Origin: Gallibacter sp963634825
GTDB lineage: Bacteria; Bacillota; Clostridia; Peptostreptococcales; Anaerovoracaceae
DNA length: 40,928 bases
Assembly (NCBI GenBank): GCA_963634825.1
Contig: CAVHCP010000009.1
Coordinates: forward strand, 1 to 40,928
Direction: 5' to 3'
Below the pieces are notes generated by a model, which saw only the letters and a list, made by a program, of their open reading frames with translations, was not told the origin of the DNA and did not search any database. Positions 8,754 through 17,084 of the stretch are shown in pieces. Every line of letters begins with the position of its first letter. Within the stretch, counting starts at the first letter, position 1. The position numbers were made by a program, and so were the translations under genes.

Positions 8754-9856
8754 ATATTTTCCTCTCTATTGTCACTGTCAGGTGGCAAAGTAGCAAGCCT
8801 GATTGAAACTTCGCCGGTTGACAGCGTTGTTATTGTATTATCTTCGTATTTTACGACAAGACCGCCGTGGCTGTCTATATCTATTGCTCTTGCGGGTATT
8901 TTTTTATCCGGAGCTGTATTTGGCGAAGGGTATACATATATATCCTTGCCGATAATCATTGAATGTTTTTTATAATCCTCAAGGAATGAGCAGTCATCAG
9001 CTTTGAGAGCATCTACGATATCAAGAAGATGATCGCAGACAGAAGCTATTAGCACATTTCGCTCGAAATTAGCAGAACTTAAATATCCTATTTTGTTAGC
9101 GAGTGTTTGCGGATCTGTCCCATCCGTCTTAGTTGATATAGCGATTTTATTATCCTGATTATTGCTTGCAGGTCTGCAATTTATCCCGATACCGACAATC
9201 AGAGAGCTTATTTGCCCGCTCTCAAAATCTGTAACAGCCTCTGTCAAAATGCCACAAACTTTTTTTTCGTCTATATAGACATCATTTACCCATTTGATTT
9301 GTGCATCAAGGTTGCAAATTTCTTTGATAGCTTGTGCAACTGCAAGAGAAGCGGCTGTTGTGATTAGCAACGACTTTTCTACATTTAGCTGAGGCCTTAT
9401 GATAATACTCATATAGATGCCTGTATCCTTTGGCGAATAAAAAGTCCTGCCAAGACGACCTTTGCCGGCCGTTTGTTTTTCTGCTATGACAACGGTTGCA
9501 ACAGGATTGTTGGCACTGTCATCGGCAGAAGCATTTTGCACAGCAAGCGGATCGGTAGTTTCTGTCGCAATAGAAATAGCCTTTGTGTTGGTAGAAGGTA
9601 GCTCGTCAAAAAGTAATATCTTGATATTATGATGTGCATAGTTGAAGATGCCTTCTACCGAAAGCTTATCGCTGTTTTTTGGCAGGTAGTATCCGACACT
9701 TTGCATATTTTTTATATCAAAGCCATCCGCTTTTAGTGAGTTTATCGCCTTCCAAACGGCGGTTCGAGATACGCCAAGAGCTTCTGCGAGCTTCCCTCCC
9801 GAAACCGCAACACCTTTATTTTTTTCAAGTTCTTTTAAAATTTCGCTTTTTAACAT
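8750..9856 (-). CDS. birA: Biotin operon repressor / biotin-[acetyl-CoA-carboxylase] ligase
   Basis: Bifunctional BirA: activates biotin to biotinyl-AMP, attaches it to carboxylase carrier lysines, and with its N-terminal DNA-binding domain can repress biotin genes. Winged helix in residues 1-60 (LAEALGVSRTAVWKAINSLK). The ligase domain has the biotin-binding loop AGKGRLGRTF (family GRGRxGR), KWVND (family KWPND) and KVCGILTEA. At 368 aa it is longer than typical (about 320) because of a Ser/Asp/Ala-rich insert of about 20-25 residues around residues 98-118, before VATVVIAEKQTAGKG. The start codon has a weak AAGG site. It is followed by the overlapping EamA gene. Confidence 0.95.
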   Translation of the reverse strand: MLKSEILKELEKNKGVAVSGGKLAEALGVSRTAVWKAINSLKADGFDIKNMQSVGYYLPKNSDKLSVEGIFNYAHHNIKILLFDELPSTNTKAISIATETTDPLAVQNASADDSANNPVATVVIAEKQTAGKGRLGRTFYSPKDTGIYMSIIIRPQLNVEKSLLITTAASLAVAQAIKEICNLDAQIKWVNDVYIDEKKVCGILTEAVTDFESGQISSLIVGIGINCRPASNNQDNKIAISTKTDGTDPQTLANKIGYLSSANFERNVLIASVCDHLLDIVDALKADDCSFLEDYKKHSMIIGKDIYVYPSPNTAPDKKIPARAIDIDSHGGLVVKYEDNTITTLSTGEVSIRLATLPPDSDNREENI

Positions 9857-9894
9857 CGCCTTATCTACCTATTAAAATCGCTAAACTTTATCGT

Positions 9895-11718
9895 TTATTC
9901 AAACTGGCTGTTATACAAGTTAGCATAAAAACCGTTTTCTGCAAGCAGGCTTTCGTGTGTGCCCTGCTCTATTATATCACCGTGGTTCATTACAAGGATA
10001 TGATCCGCATCCTTTATAGTGGAAAGCCTATGTGCGATTATAAAACAAGTTCTGTTTTCCATCAGATTTAGCATCGCATTTTGTATAAGCTTTTCTGTTC
10101 GTGTATCTACGGAGCTTGTTGCCTCGTCGAGTATCAAAATAGGATTATTGGAAAGCAGTGCACGTGCGATGGTTGCAAGCTGTTTTTGACCTTGCGAAAG
10201 GTTGCCACTTGTACCGCTGACTTGCATATCATATCCGTCGGGCTGTGTTGTTATATGGTGGTGAAGGTGAGCATCCTTTGCGGCTGCAACAACTTCGTCA
10301 AAGGTTGCATCCGGCTTGCCATATCTGATATTGTCTGTAATACTTCCGCTAAACAGCCAGCTGTCTTGAAGCACCATACCAAACATCTCTCTAAGGTCGT
10401 GTCTTGTAAAATCCTTGATATTATGACCGTCGATACTGATAGAGCCACTGTTCAGCTCGTAATATCTAAGCAGCAATTTTATGATAGTAGTCTTACCTGC
10501 GCCTGTAGGACCGACTATTGCAATTCGGTCGCCGGGCTTTGCATCGAAGCTAAAGTCCTTTATGACAGGTTCGTTTTCGGAATATCCAAACCGTACATGA
10601 TCGAAGGAAACCTGTCCTTTTAGAGCAGATATATCTATAGGAGATTTTTTTGCTGCTTCACTGCCTTTTTCGTCCTCGGTCACGCTGAATGCATCTATCT
10701 CATCTTCTTCGTCGATAAATTTAAATATTCTCTCTGCAGCAGCCGCAGTCGATTGCAATAAGTTTGCGGCTGTCGAAACCTGAGTAAGCGGCTGATTAAA
10801 GGAGCGGACATACTGTATAAACGACTGTATATTACCTATCGAAATTGTACCGTTTACCGCCAAATGACCGCCGAGTATGCAAACGGCAACGTATCCGAGG
10901 TTACCTATAAAGCCTGCCACAGGCATCATCATTCCTGATAAAAATTGTGATTTCCAAGAAGATGAATACAGCTCCTCGTTTATTTTATCAAATTTTTCAT
11001 TTGAAGAAGCTTCCTTGTTAAATGCTTTGATTATAGTATGACCGTTAAACATTTCCTCTATATGGCCATTGATGTCACTTAAATTGTCTTGTTGCGCTTT
11101 AAATTGTACCTGTGATTTTGAAATGATGAGCTTTATCATAATCATTGATAATGGCAAGACAACGAGCGCAGTCAGCGTCATAAGCAAGTTGATCCTTATC
11201 ATCATAATAAGAATACCTATAAGCGTAGTAATACTTGTGATTATCTGTGATAATGATTGTGACAACGACTGATTTATTGTTTCTATATCGTTGACCATAT
11301 AGCTTTGGATTTCACCATGTGTCCTTGTATCAAAATATTTAACAGGTAATTTATCCAACTTTTGCGACATCTTTTCCCTTAGATCATAAGTGACTTTTTG
11401 GGAGATGCCGGACATAATAAAGCCCTGTGAAAATGAAAATATAAAGCTTATCACATATAAACAAATAAGTAAAATTACGATATCAAGAAGTGCGCTAAAG
11501 TCAATACCTGTAGCAGAAAACAAGCCTTCAACGATTGTATCTGTTGCATTTCCAAGGATAGTAGGTGATACTATCGAAAAAATAGTACTGGCTATTGCGA
11601 ATATAAAAACTATAACAAGCTTTACAGAGTGAGGCTTTAAATATTTTAGGAGAGTTTTCATCGTGCCCTTAAAATCAGAAGCCTTTTCTTGTTTTATATT
11701 TTTTCCCGGTCGTGGCAT
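9895..11718 (-). CDS. ABC exporter half-transporter, ATP-active subunit
   Basis: Membrane-fused ABC exporter subunit (607 aa): N-terminal six-helix transmembrane domain (about residues 30-330) and C-terminal nucleotide-binding domain. The latter has Walker A GPTGAGKTTIIK, signature LSQGQKQLATIARAL, Walker B ILILDEATSS with the catalytic Glu, and H-loop IIAHRLST. All catalytic positions are canonical. Its ATG overlaps the stop of the upstream partner by one base (TAATG) with GGAGGG before it, so the two subunits are co-made. By family rule they form a heterodimeric multidrug/lipid exporter of the BmrCD/TM287-288 type. Substrate is not readable. Confidence 0.93.
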   Translation of the reverse strand: MPRPGKNIKQEKASDFKGTMKTLLKYLKPHSVKLVIVFIFAIASTIFSIVSPTILGNATDTIVEGLFSATGIDFSALLDIVILLICLYVISFIFSFSQGFIMSGISQKVTYDLREKMSQKLDKLPVKYFDTRTHGEIQSYMVNDIETINQSLSQSLSQIITSITTLIGILIMMIRINLLMTLTALVVLPLSMIMIKLIISKSQVQFKAQQDNLSDINGHIEEMFNGHTIIKAFNKEASSNEKFDKINEELYSSSWKSQFLSGMMMPVAGFIGNLGYVAVCILGGHLAVNGTISIGNIQSFIQYVRSFNQPLTQVSTAANLLQSTAAAAERIFKFIDEEDEIDAFSVTEDEKGSEAAKKSPIDISALKGQVSFDHVRFGYSENEPVIKDFSFDAKPGDRIAIVGPTGAGKTTIIKLLLRYYELNSGSISIDGHNIKDFTRHDLREMFGMVLQDSWLFSGSITDNIRYGKPDATFDEVVAAAKDAHLHHHITTQPDGYDMQVSGTSGNLSQGQKQLATIARALLSNNPILILDEATSSVDTRTEKLIQNAMLNLMENRTCFIIAHRLSTIKDADHILVMNHGDIIEQGTHESLLAENGFYANLYNSQFE

Positions 11719-13475
11719 TATAAACCCTCCTTTCCTGATACATCGGTATCCGCAAGCTCTTTTTCACTGAGCTGCGAATATGCGATTTCTTGGTAAATTT
11801 TGTTTTCTTTTAATAATTCCTTGTGGGTGCCGATTCCTGCAACTTTTCCCTCATTTAGGAGTACGATCTGGTCTGCATCAAGGATTGTATTTATACGTTG
11901 AGCAACTATTATAAAGGTGCTGTTGCCGACCTTTTGTTTTAGCGCTGCACGTAAATTTTTGTCTGTTGTAAAGTCGAGAGCCGAAAAGCTATCGTCAAAA
12001 ATATAAACTTCAGGATTTTTTATAAGAGCTCTTGCAATGGAAAGCCTTTGCTTTTGACCGCCCGAAACGGATGTGCCACCCTGAGAAACGTGAGTATCTA
12101 ATTTGTCCGGCATTTCCTCAACAAAATCAAGAGCTTGAGCTGTCTTTAGAGCATCGTACATTTCTTCTTCCGTCGCATCTTCTTTACCAAACTTCAGATT
12201 GGAGGCGACAGTACCCGAAAACAGCAATCCTTTTTGCGGCACTAAACCGATATGTGCACGCAAATCAGATTGCGGGATATCTCGCAGATCTGCGCCGTCA
12301 AAGGTGATTTTGCCCCCGCTGACTTCAAAAAATCGTGGTATCAAATTGACAAGACTCGATTTGCCGCTACCAGTACTTCCTATGATAGCAGTAGTCTGCC
12401 CCGGCATAGCTGTAAAAGAAACATCCTTTAGCGTATTTGCCTCAGCACCCGGATAAGCAAAATCGACATGCTCAAATTTAATAACGCCCTTAGCATCTGT
12501 TATATGAATAGGTTCATCGGCATCCTTTATAGCAGGCTCGATTGCCAAAACTTCACCGATACGCCTTGCAGAAACTACAGAGCGAGGAACCATTATAAAC
12601 ATAACTGTTATTACGAGGAATGAAATAATTACCTGCATCGAGTATTGCAAAAATGCGAGCATATCACCTATCATCAAATTTCCTTCTCCTATCATATGAG
12701 CACCAACCCAGACGATGAGAATGCTCGACAGGTTCATTATGAGCATAAGAGCAGGGAACATACATGACATAGCACGGTTTACAAAAATACCGATTTTTGT
12801 AAGCTCCTTATTTGCAACATCAAAACGTTCCTCTTCCCGCTTTTCGGCATTAAAGGCACGCACGACCAAAAGTCCCGAAAGTCTTTCGCCTACTATGAGA
12901 TTTAGCTTATCAAGCTTTGATTGCAGGACGGAGAACTTTGGCATAACGAGTACAAACATCACTATCATTATTAAAAATACTATTACAAGTGCAAGAGCGA
13001 TAGTCCAAGTTAGGGAAGGTGATGTGCGAAGAGCTTTGATAAGTGCGCCTATTCCCATAATAGGTGCATAAAGAGCTAATCGCAGTATAAAGATTGCAGT
13101 TTGCTGCACGGTTTGCACATCATTAGTTGTCCTTGTTATAAGAGAGGAGGTCTGGAATTGGTCGAATTCGCCAATTGAAAAAGAAGTTATCTTTTTAAAA
13201 AGAGAACCTCTTACTCGCTTCATCGCATCTGATGCTACTCTTGCCGCAAAAAGGTCTGAAAGAACTGTACAGACCATAGCAAGACCGGCGACTAGTAGCA
13301 TAAGTCCGCCCGTCTTGTAAATATAACTTGTGTCCTTTTGTATAATACCATTATTTATGATATCAGACATATAGCCCGGCAATGCTAATTCGCAAATAGC
13401 ATCGCCGAACAAAAATCCAATGATCAAAATAATAATAGGCATACAAGGTTTAAAATGTTTTAAAACTAGTTTCAT
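11718..13475 (-). CDS. ABC exporter half-transporter, degenerate-site subunit
   Basis: Partner subunit (585 aa) with six transmembrane helices followed by a nucleotide-binding domain: Walker A GSTGSGKSSLVN, signature VSGGQKQRLSIARAL. The catalytic Glu after Walker B is Asp (VYIFDDSFSALD) and the switch His is Gln (IIVAQRINT). These two changes mark the degenerate ATP site of asymmetric heterodimeric exporters such as TM287, so this is a functional partner and not a decayed gene. First gene of the exporter pair; its start is preceded only by a weak AGAAAG site. Confidence 0.93.
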   Translation of the reverse strand: MKLVLKHFKPCMPIIILIIGFLFGDAICELALPGYMSDIINNGIIQKDTSYIYKTGGLMLLVAGLAMVCTVLSDLFAARVASDAMKRVRGSLFKKITSFSIGEFDQFQTSSLITRTTNDVQTVQQTAIFILRLALYAPIMGIGALIKALRTSPSLTWTIALALVIVFLIMIVMFVLVMPKFSVLQSKLDKLNLIVGERLSGLLVVRAFNAEKREEERFDVANKELTKIGIFVNRAMSCMFPALMLIMNLSSILIVWVGAHMIGEGNLMIGDMLAFLQYSMQVIISFLVITVMFIMVPRSVVSARRIGEVLAIEPAIKDADEPIHITDAKGVIKFEHVDFAYPGAEANTLKDVSFTAMPGQTTAIIGSTGSGKSSLVNLIPRFFEVSGGKITFDGADLRDIPQSDLRAHIGLVPQKGLLFSGTVASNLKFGKEDATEEEMYDALKTAQALDFVEEMPDKLDTHVSQGGTSVSGGQKQRLSIARALIKNPEVYIFDDSFSALDFTTDKNLRAALKQKVGNSTFIIVAQRINTILDADQIVLLNEGKVAGIGTHKELLKENKIYQEIAYSQLSEKELADTDVSGKEGL

Positions 13476-13522
13476 AAATATCTTTCTTTAATTCCTTTCA
13501 TTTGTGCATATTTATCTATGCC

Positions 13523-14920
13523 TTATCGCATGTCCTTCAGAAAAGCAGCATATCCTTTATATGCTTCATATATATCCGATTTACTTGCAATCTCCCAAGG
13601 CGCATGCATATTTAAAATAGCTATACCGCTGTCGATGACATTCATACCGTAGTTTGCGAGGATGTATGCGATAGTGCCACCGCCTCCCTGATCGACTTTG
13701 CCAAGCTCCGCCGCTTGGAAAGAAACAGAGTTGTTGTCCATAACATTTCTGAGTTTTGCTATATACTCGGCATTTGCATCATTTGACCCCGACTTGCCAC
13801 GAGAGCCTGTAAACTTGTTAAAGACAAGGCCCTTGCCAAAATATGATGCATTTTTTTTGTCAAAGCAAGAAGCATATGTAGGATCAAATGCGGCATTTAC
13901 ATCCGAAGAAAGCATAAACGAATTTCTGAGAGCTCGTCTTAGCAAAAGATCCGAATAGTCGCCTGTGAGATTCATAATCTCGGCGAGAGTGTCTTCAAAA
14001 AAGTGAGAATGCATACCTGTAGCACCGACACTTCCTATTTCCTCTTTGTCTACGAGCAGGCAAACGCCTGTCCTTTCGAGATTGCTTGCCTCAAGTATGG
14101 CAACAAGAGAGCTGTATGCGCAGATCCTATCATCGTGGCCATAACCGAGCACCATACTTCTGTCAAATCCAAGGTCTCTTGCCTTGCCGGCAGGTACAAC
14201 TTCGATTTCGGCAGAGAGAAAATCATCCGGATCTATATCATATTTGTCTTTTAGTAGCTTCAATATGTTAGCCTTTACATTTTCGGTTTTCTCTTTATCG
14301 GAAAGAGCCTTTAGAGGAATGCTGCCGATCAAAACATCTAAGTTTTCGCCGTCGATAACTTCATCGGCTTTCTTTTTTAGTTGCTCGGAAGCAAGATGTA
14401 TGAGAAGGTCTGTCACACAAAAAACGGGATCGTTTTCGTCCTCGCCGATAGAAATATCTATGAGCGAGCCATCCTTTTTTGCAACTACGCCATGCAAGGC
14501 AAGAGGGATTGTAACCCACTGATATTTTTTGATACCGCCATAATAATGAGTATCAAAATAAGCAAGCTCCGAATCCTCATAGAGAGGGTTTTGCTTTATA
14601 TCAAGTCGTGGCGAATCGATGTGAGCCCCTAAAATATTCAGTCCATCGCAAATTGGCGATTTACCGATAACGGCAAGAAGTATCGCTTTGTCCATAAATG
14701 TTTTGTATACTTTGTCGCCTGCCTTAAGTGGGGAGCCGGCTTTGATTTTGTCGTCAAGATTTTCAAATCCGTTTTCGACAGCTTTTTTTGTCGCAAGCCT
14801 TGTGCAGAGACGTTCGGTCTTTCCAAGAGATAAAAATTCTTTATATCCTTCCGAAAAATCAAAAACTTTTTTTAATGTCTTTGCGTCATATGTAGTCCAT
14901 GTGTTGTCTTTTGCAGTCAT
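13523..14920 (-). CDS. M18 family aminopeptidase (zinc metallopeptidase)
   Basis: Cytosolic metallo-aminopeptidase of family M18, which removes N-terminal residues (often acidic or hydrophobic) from peptides; members form large tetrahedral dodecamers. Seen here: metal-binding GAHIDSPRLDIK, the catalytic-acid region LLVDKEEIGSVGATGMHSHF, and the C-terminal part with SGRGKSGSNDANAEY, GGGGTIAY and NMHAPWEIASKSD. At 465 aa it has the normal length. Lies 47 bases upstream of the ABC exporter genes on the same strand with no clear terminator between, so read-through is possible. Confidence 0.93.
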   Translation of the reverse strand: MTAKDNTWTTYDAKTLKKVFDFSEGYKEFLSLGKTERLCTRLATKKAVENGFENLDDKIKAGSPLKAGDKVYKTFMDKAILLAVIGKSPICDGLNILGAHIDSPRLDIKQNPLYEDSELAYFDTHYYGGIKKYQWVTIPLALHGVVAKKDGSLIDISIGEDENDPVFCVTDLLIHLASEQLKKKADEVIDGENLDVLIGSIPLKALSDKEKTENVKANILKLLKDKYDIDPDDFLSAEIEVVPAGKARDLGFDRSMVLGYGHDDRICAYSSLVAILEASNLERTGVCLLVDKEEIGSVGATGMHSHFFEDTLAEIMNLTGDYSDLLLRRALRNSFMLSSDVNAAFDPTYASCFDKKNASYFGKGLVFNKFTGSRGKSGSNDANAEYIAKLRNVMDNNSVSFQAAELGKVDQGGGGTIAYILANYGMNVIDSGIAILNMHAPWEIASKSDIYEAYKGYAAFLKDMR

Positions 14921-14987
14921 TTCTTATTCCTTTCTGTAAAACCCTTTTAGCAAGGTAAAATTTATATAAAAATATTATTTTCTAACA

Positions 14988-15017
14988 TTGTTATTATATA
15001 AAATCAGATGATATAAT
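14988..15017 (+). promoter_or_regulatory. Candidate promoter for enoate-reductase-like gene
   Basis: TTGTTA (14988-14993), 18 bases, TATAAT (15012-15017), about 55 bases before the start codon. The -10 is perfect; the -35 matches 4 of 6. Confidence 0.5.
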
Positions 15018-15071
15018 ACAATAAAAGAACTGTCACGAAATTTAATAAAATCTAAAGCAGGAGGGGGAAAG

Positions 15072-17063
15072 ATGAAATACAAAAAGTTGTTTACGCCTAT
15101 AAAAATAGGGAATGTAGAGATTAAAAACCGTTTTGCTATGGCACCGATGGGACCGCTTGGGCTTGCAGATGCGCAAGGAGGCTTCAACCAACGAGGTATT
15201 GATTATTATACCGAAAGAGCGAAAGGTGGCACGGGGCTTATCATCACAGGCGTTACTTTTTCGGATTGCGAGGTAGAGACACAGAGCATGCCAAACTGTC
15301 CGAATTCGACATATAATCCTGTGCATTTTATCAGGACTTCAAGAGAAATGACAGAGCGTATTCATGCATATGGAAGCAAAATATTTTTGCAGATGTCGGC
15401 AGGCTTTGGCAGGGTTACTATACCGACAAATCTTGGAGAATTTCCTCCTATAGGACCATCAGAAATACCACACAGGTGGCTTGATAAGATGTGCAGACCA
15501 ATCACAGTGGCAGAGATAAAGAGTATCGTCAAATCGTTTGGAGACGGAGCATTTAATGCAAAGAGAGCAGGATTTGACGGCGTGCAGATACATGCTGTAC
15601 ATGAGGGATACTTGCTTGACCAATTTGCGATTTCAATGTTTAACTTGAGAAATGACGAATATGGCGGAAGCCTCGAAAACAGACTTAGATTTGCAAAGGA
15701 AATTGTAGAAGAGATAAAGTCAAGATGCGGAGAGGACTTCCCTGTAGCTTTGAGATATAGCGTTAAGAGTATGATAAAAGACTGGAGAGAGGGAGCTCTC
15801 CCGGGCGAGGAGTTTGAAGAAAAAGGCAGAGATATCGAAGAGGGCATAGAGGCGGCAAAGATGCTTGTCGAATACGGATATGATGCACTTGATACAGATG
15901 TCGGCACATATGACGCTTGGTGGTGGAATCATCCCCCTATGTACCAGAAGAAGGGTCTGTTTAGAGAATACTGCAAAATCGTAAAGGATGTTGTAGATGT
16001 GCCTGTTATTTGTGCAGGCAGAATGGATGACCCTGATATGGCACTAAAGGCTATCGAGGACGGCGATTGCGATATGGTAAGCCTCGGCAGACCGCTTTTG
16101 GCAGATCCTGATTATGTAAACAAGCTGAGAGCCGGCAAGATGGATGAGATCAGACCTTGTATTTCGTGTCAAGAGGGCTGTATGGGTAGAATACAAGAGT
16201 ATTCTATGATAAACTGTGCAGTAAATCCTCAGGCGGCAAGAGAGCGAGCGATGCACTATGAGCCGATACTAAACGAAAAGAAGGTTCTTGTTGTCGGTGG
16301 CGGTGTTGCAGGATGCGAAGCGGCAAGAGTACTTGCGATAAGAGGACATAAACCTACACTTGTCGAAAAGTCTGACAAGCTCGGAGGCAACCTTATACCG
16401 GGCGGTGCACCTGACTTCAAGGAAGACGATATCGCTCTTGCAAAATGGTACAAAAGACAGCTTGAGCTTCTCGGCGTAGAAGTAAAGTACAATACGGAAG
16501 TAAAAAAAGAGGATGTTATAGACGCAGGCTGGGATGCGGTTATAGTAGCAACAGGCTCAAAACCAAAAGTATTTGCTCTCGGCGCTGACGAAAAGGTATA
16601 TACAGCAGCGGATGTATTGCTCGGAGTAAAGGATCCCGGGGATAAGACAGCAGTTATAGGCGGAGGTCTTGTAGGATGCGAAACTGCACTTTGGCTTGCA
16701 AAGCAGGGCAAAAAAGTTAGCATTATAGAAGCGTTATCTGAGCTTATGGCGGTAAATGGTCCAATTTGTCATGCAAATAAGGATATGCTCGAAAGACTTG
16801 TACCTTACAACGGTGTAGAGGTCATAACAGGAGCAAAGGTGAGTGGATATGACGGTAAGAAACTTACATATGAAGTAGCCGGTGACAAAAAGGAGCTTGA
16901 GTGCGACAGCGTGATACTTTCTGTTGGTTATAAGGAAGAAAATTCGCTTTATCATGAGCTTGAATTCGAAATACCGGAGATATATTTACTTGGAGATGCT
17001 AAAAAGGTTTCAAATATTATGTATGGCATTTGGGATGCCTTTGAGGTTGCAAACCATATATAA
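15072..17063 (+). CDS. 2-enoate / 2,4-dienoyl-CoA reductase-like flavoenzyme
   Basis: Three-part iron-sulfur flavoprotein (663 aa) that reduces activated C=C bonds with NAD(P)H. The N-terminal old-yellow-enzyme barrel (about 1-350) binds FMN and has HAVHEGYLLDQF and NDEYGGSLENRLRF. A 4Fe-4S site uses C363, C366, C370 and C382. The C-terminal half has two dinucleotide-binding folds (VLVVGGGVAGCEAARVLA and TAVIGGGLVGCETALWLA) for FAD and NAD(P)H. Length and the HAVHEGYLLDQF stretch resemble clostridial 2-enoate reductase; bile-acid reductases and FadH are relatives. The exact substrate cannot be assigned. Good AGGAGGGGG site before the ATG; the antiporter gene follows after 21 bases. Confidence 0.92.
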   Translation: MKYKKLFTPIKIGNVEIKNRFAMAPMGPLGLADAQGGFNQRGIDYYTERAKGGTGLIITGVTFSDCEVETQSMPNCPNSTYNPVHFIRTSREMTERIHAYGSKIFLQMSAGFGRVTIPTNLGEFPPIGPSEIPHRWLDKMCRPITVAEIKSIVKSFGDGAFNAKRAGFDGVQIHAVHEGYLLDQFAISMFNLRNDEYGGSLENRLRFAKEIVEEIKSRCGEDFPVALRYSVKSMIKDWREGALPGEEFEEKGRDIEEGIEAAKMLVEYGYDALDTDVGTYDAWWWNHPPMYQKKGLFREYCKIVKDVVDVPVICAGRMDDPDMALKAIEDGDCDMVSLGRPLLADPDYVNKLRAGKMDEIRPCISCQEGCMGRIQEYSMINCAVNPQAARERAMHYEPILNEKKVLVVGGGVAGCEAARVLAIRGHKPTLVEKSDKLGGNLIPGGAPDFKEDDIALAKWYKRQLELLGVEVKYNTEVKKEDVIDAGWDAVIVATGSKPKVFALGADEKVYTAADVLLGVKDPGDKTAVIGGGLVGCETALWLAKQGKKVSIIEALSELMAVNGPICHANKDMLERLVPYNGVEVITGAKVSGYDGKKLTYEVAGDKKELECDSVILSVGYKEENSLYHELEFEIPEIYLLGDAKKVSNIMYGIWDAFEVANHI

Positions 17064-17084
17064 CAGAGACGGAAAAGGAGGCAC

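Noticed and set aside
10840..11115. Two occurrences of ATTGTACC, complementary to the 3' end of the 30-base segment 38024-38053
   Set aside because: Eight-base matches are expected about once per 40 kb by chance, and both lie inside an ABC transporter coding region with no promoter, so they are not support for a target.
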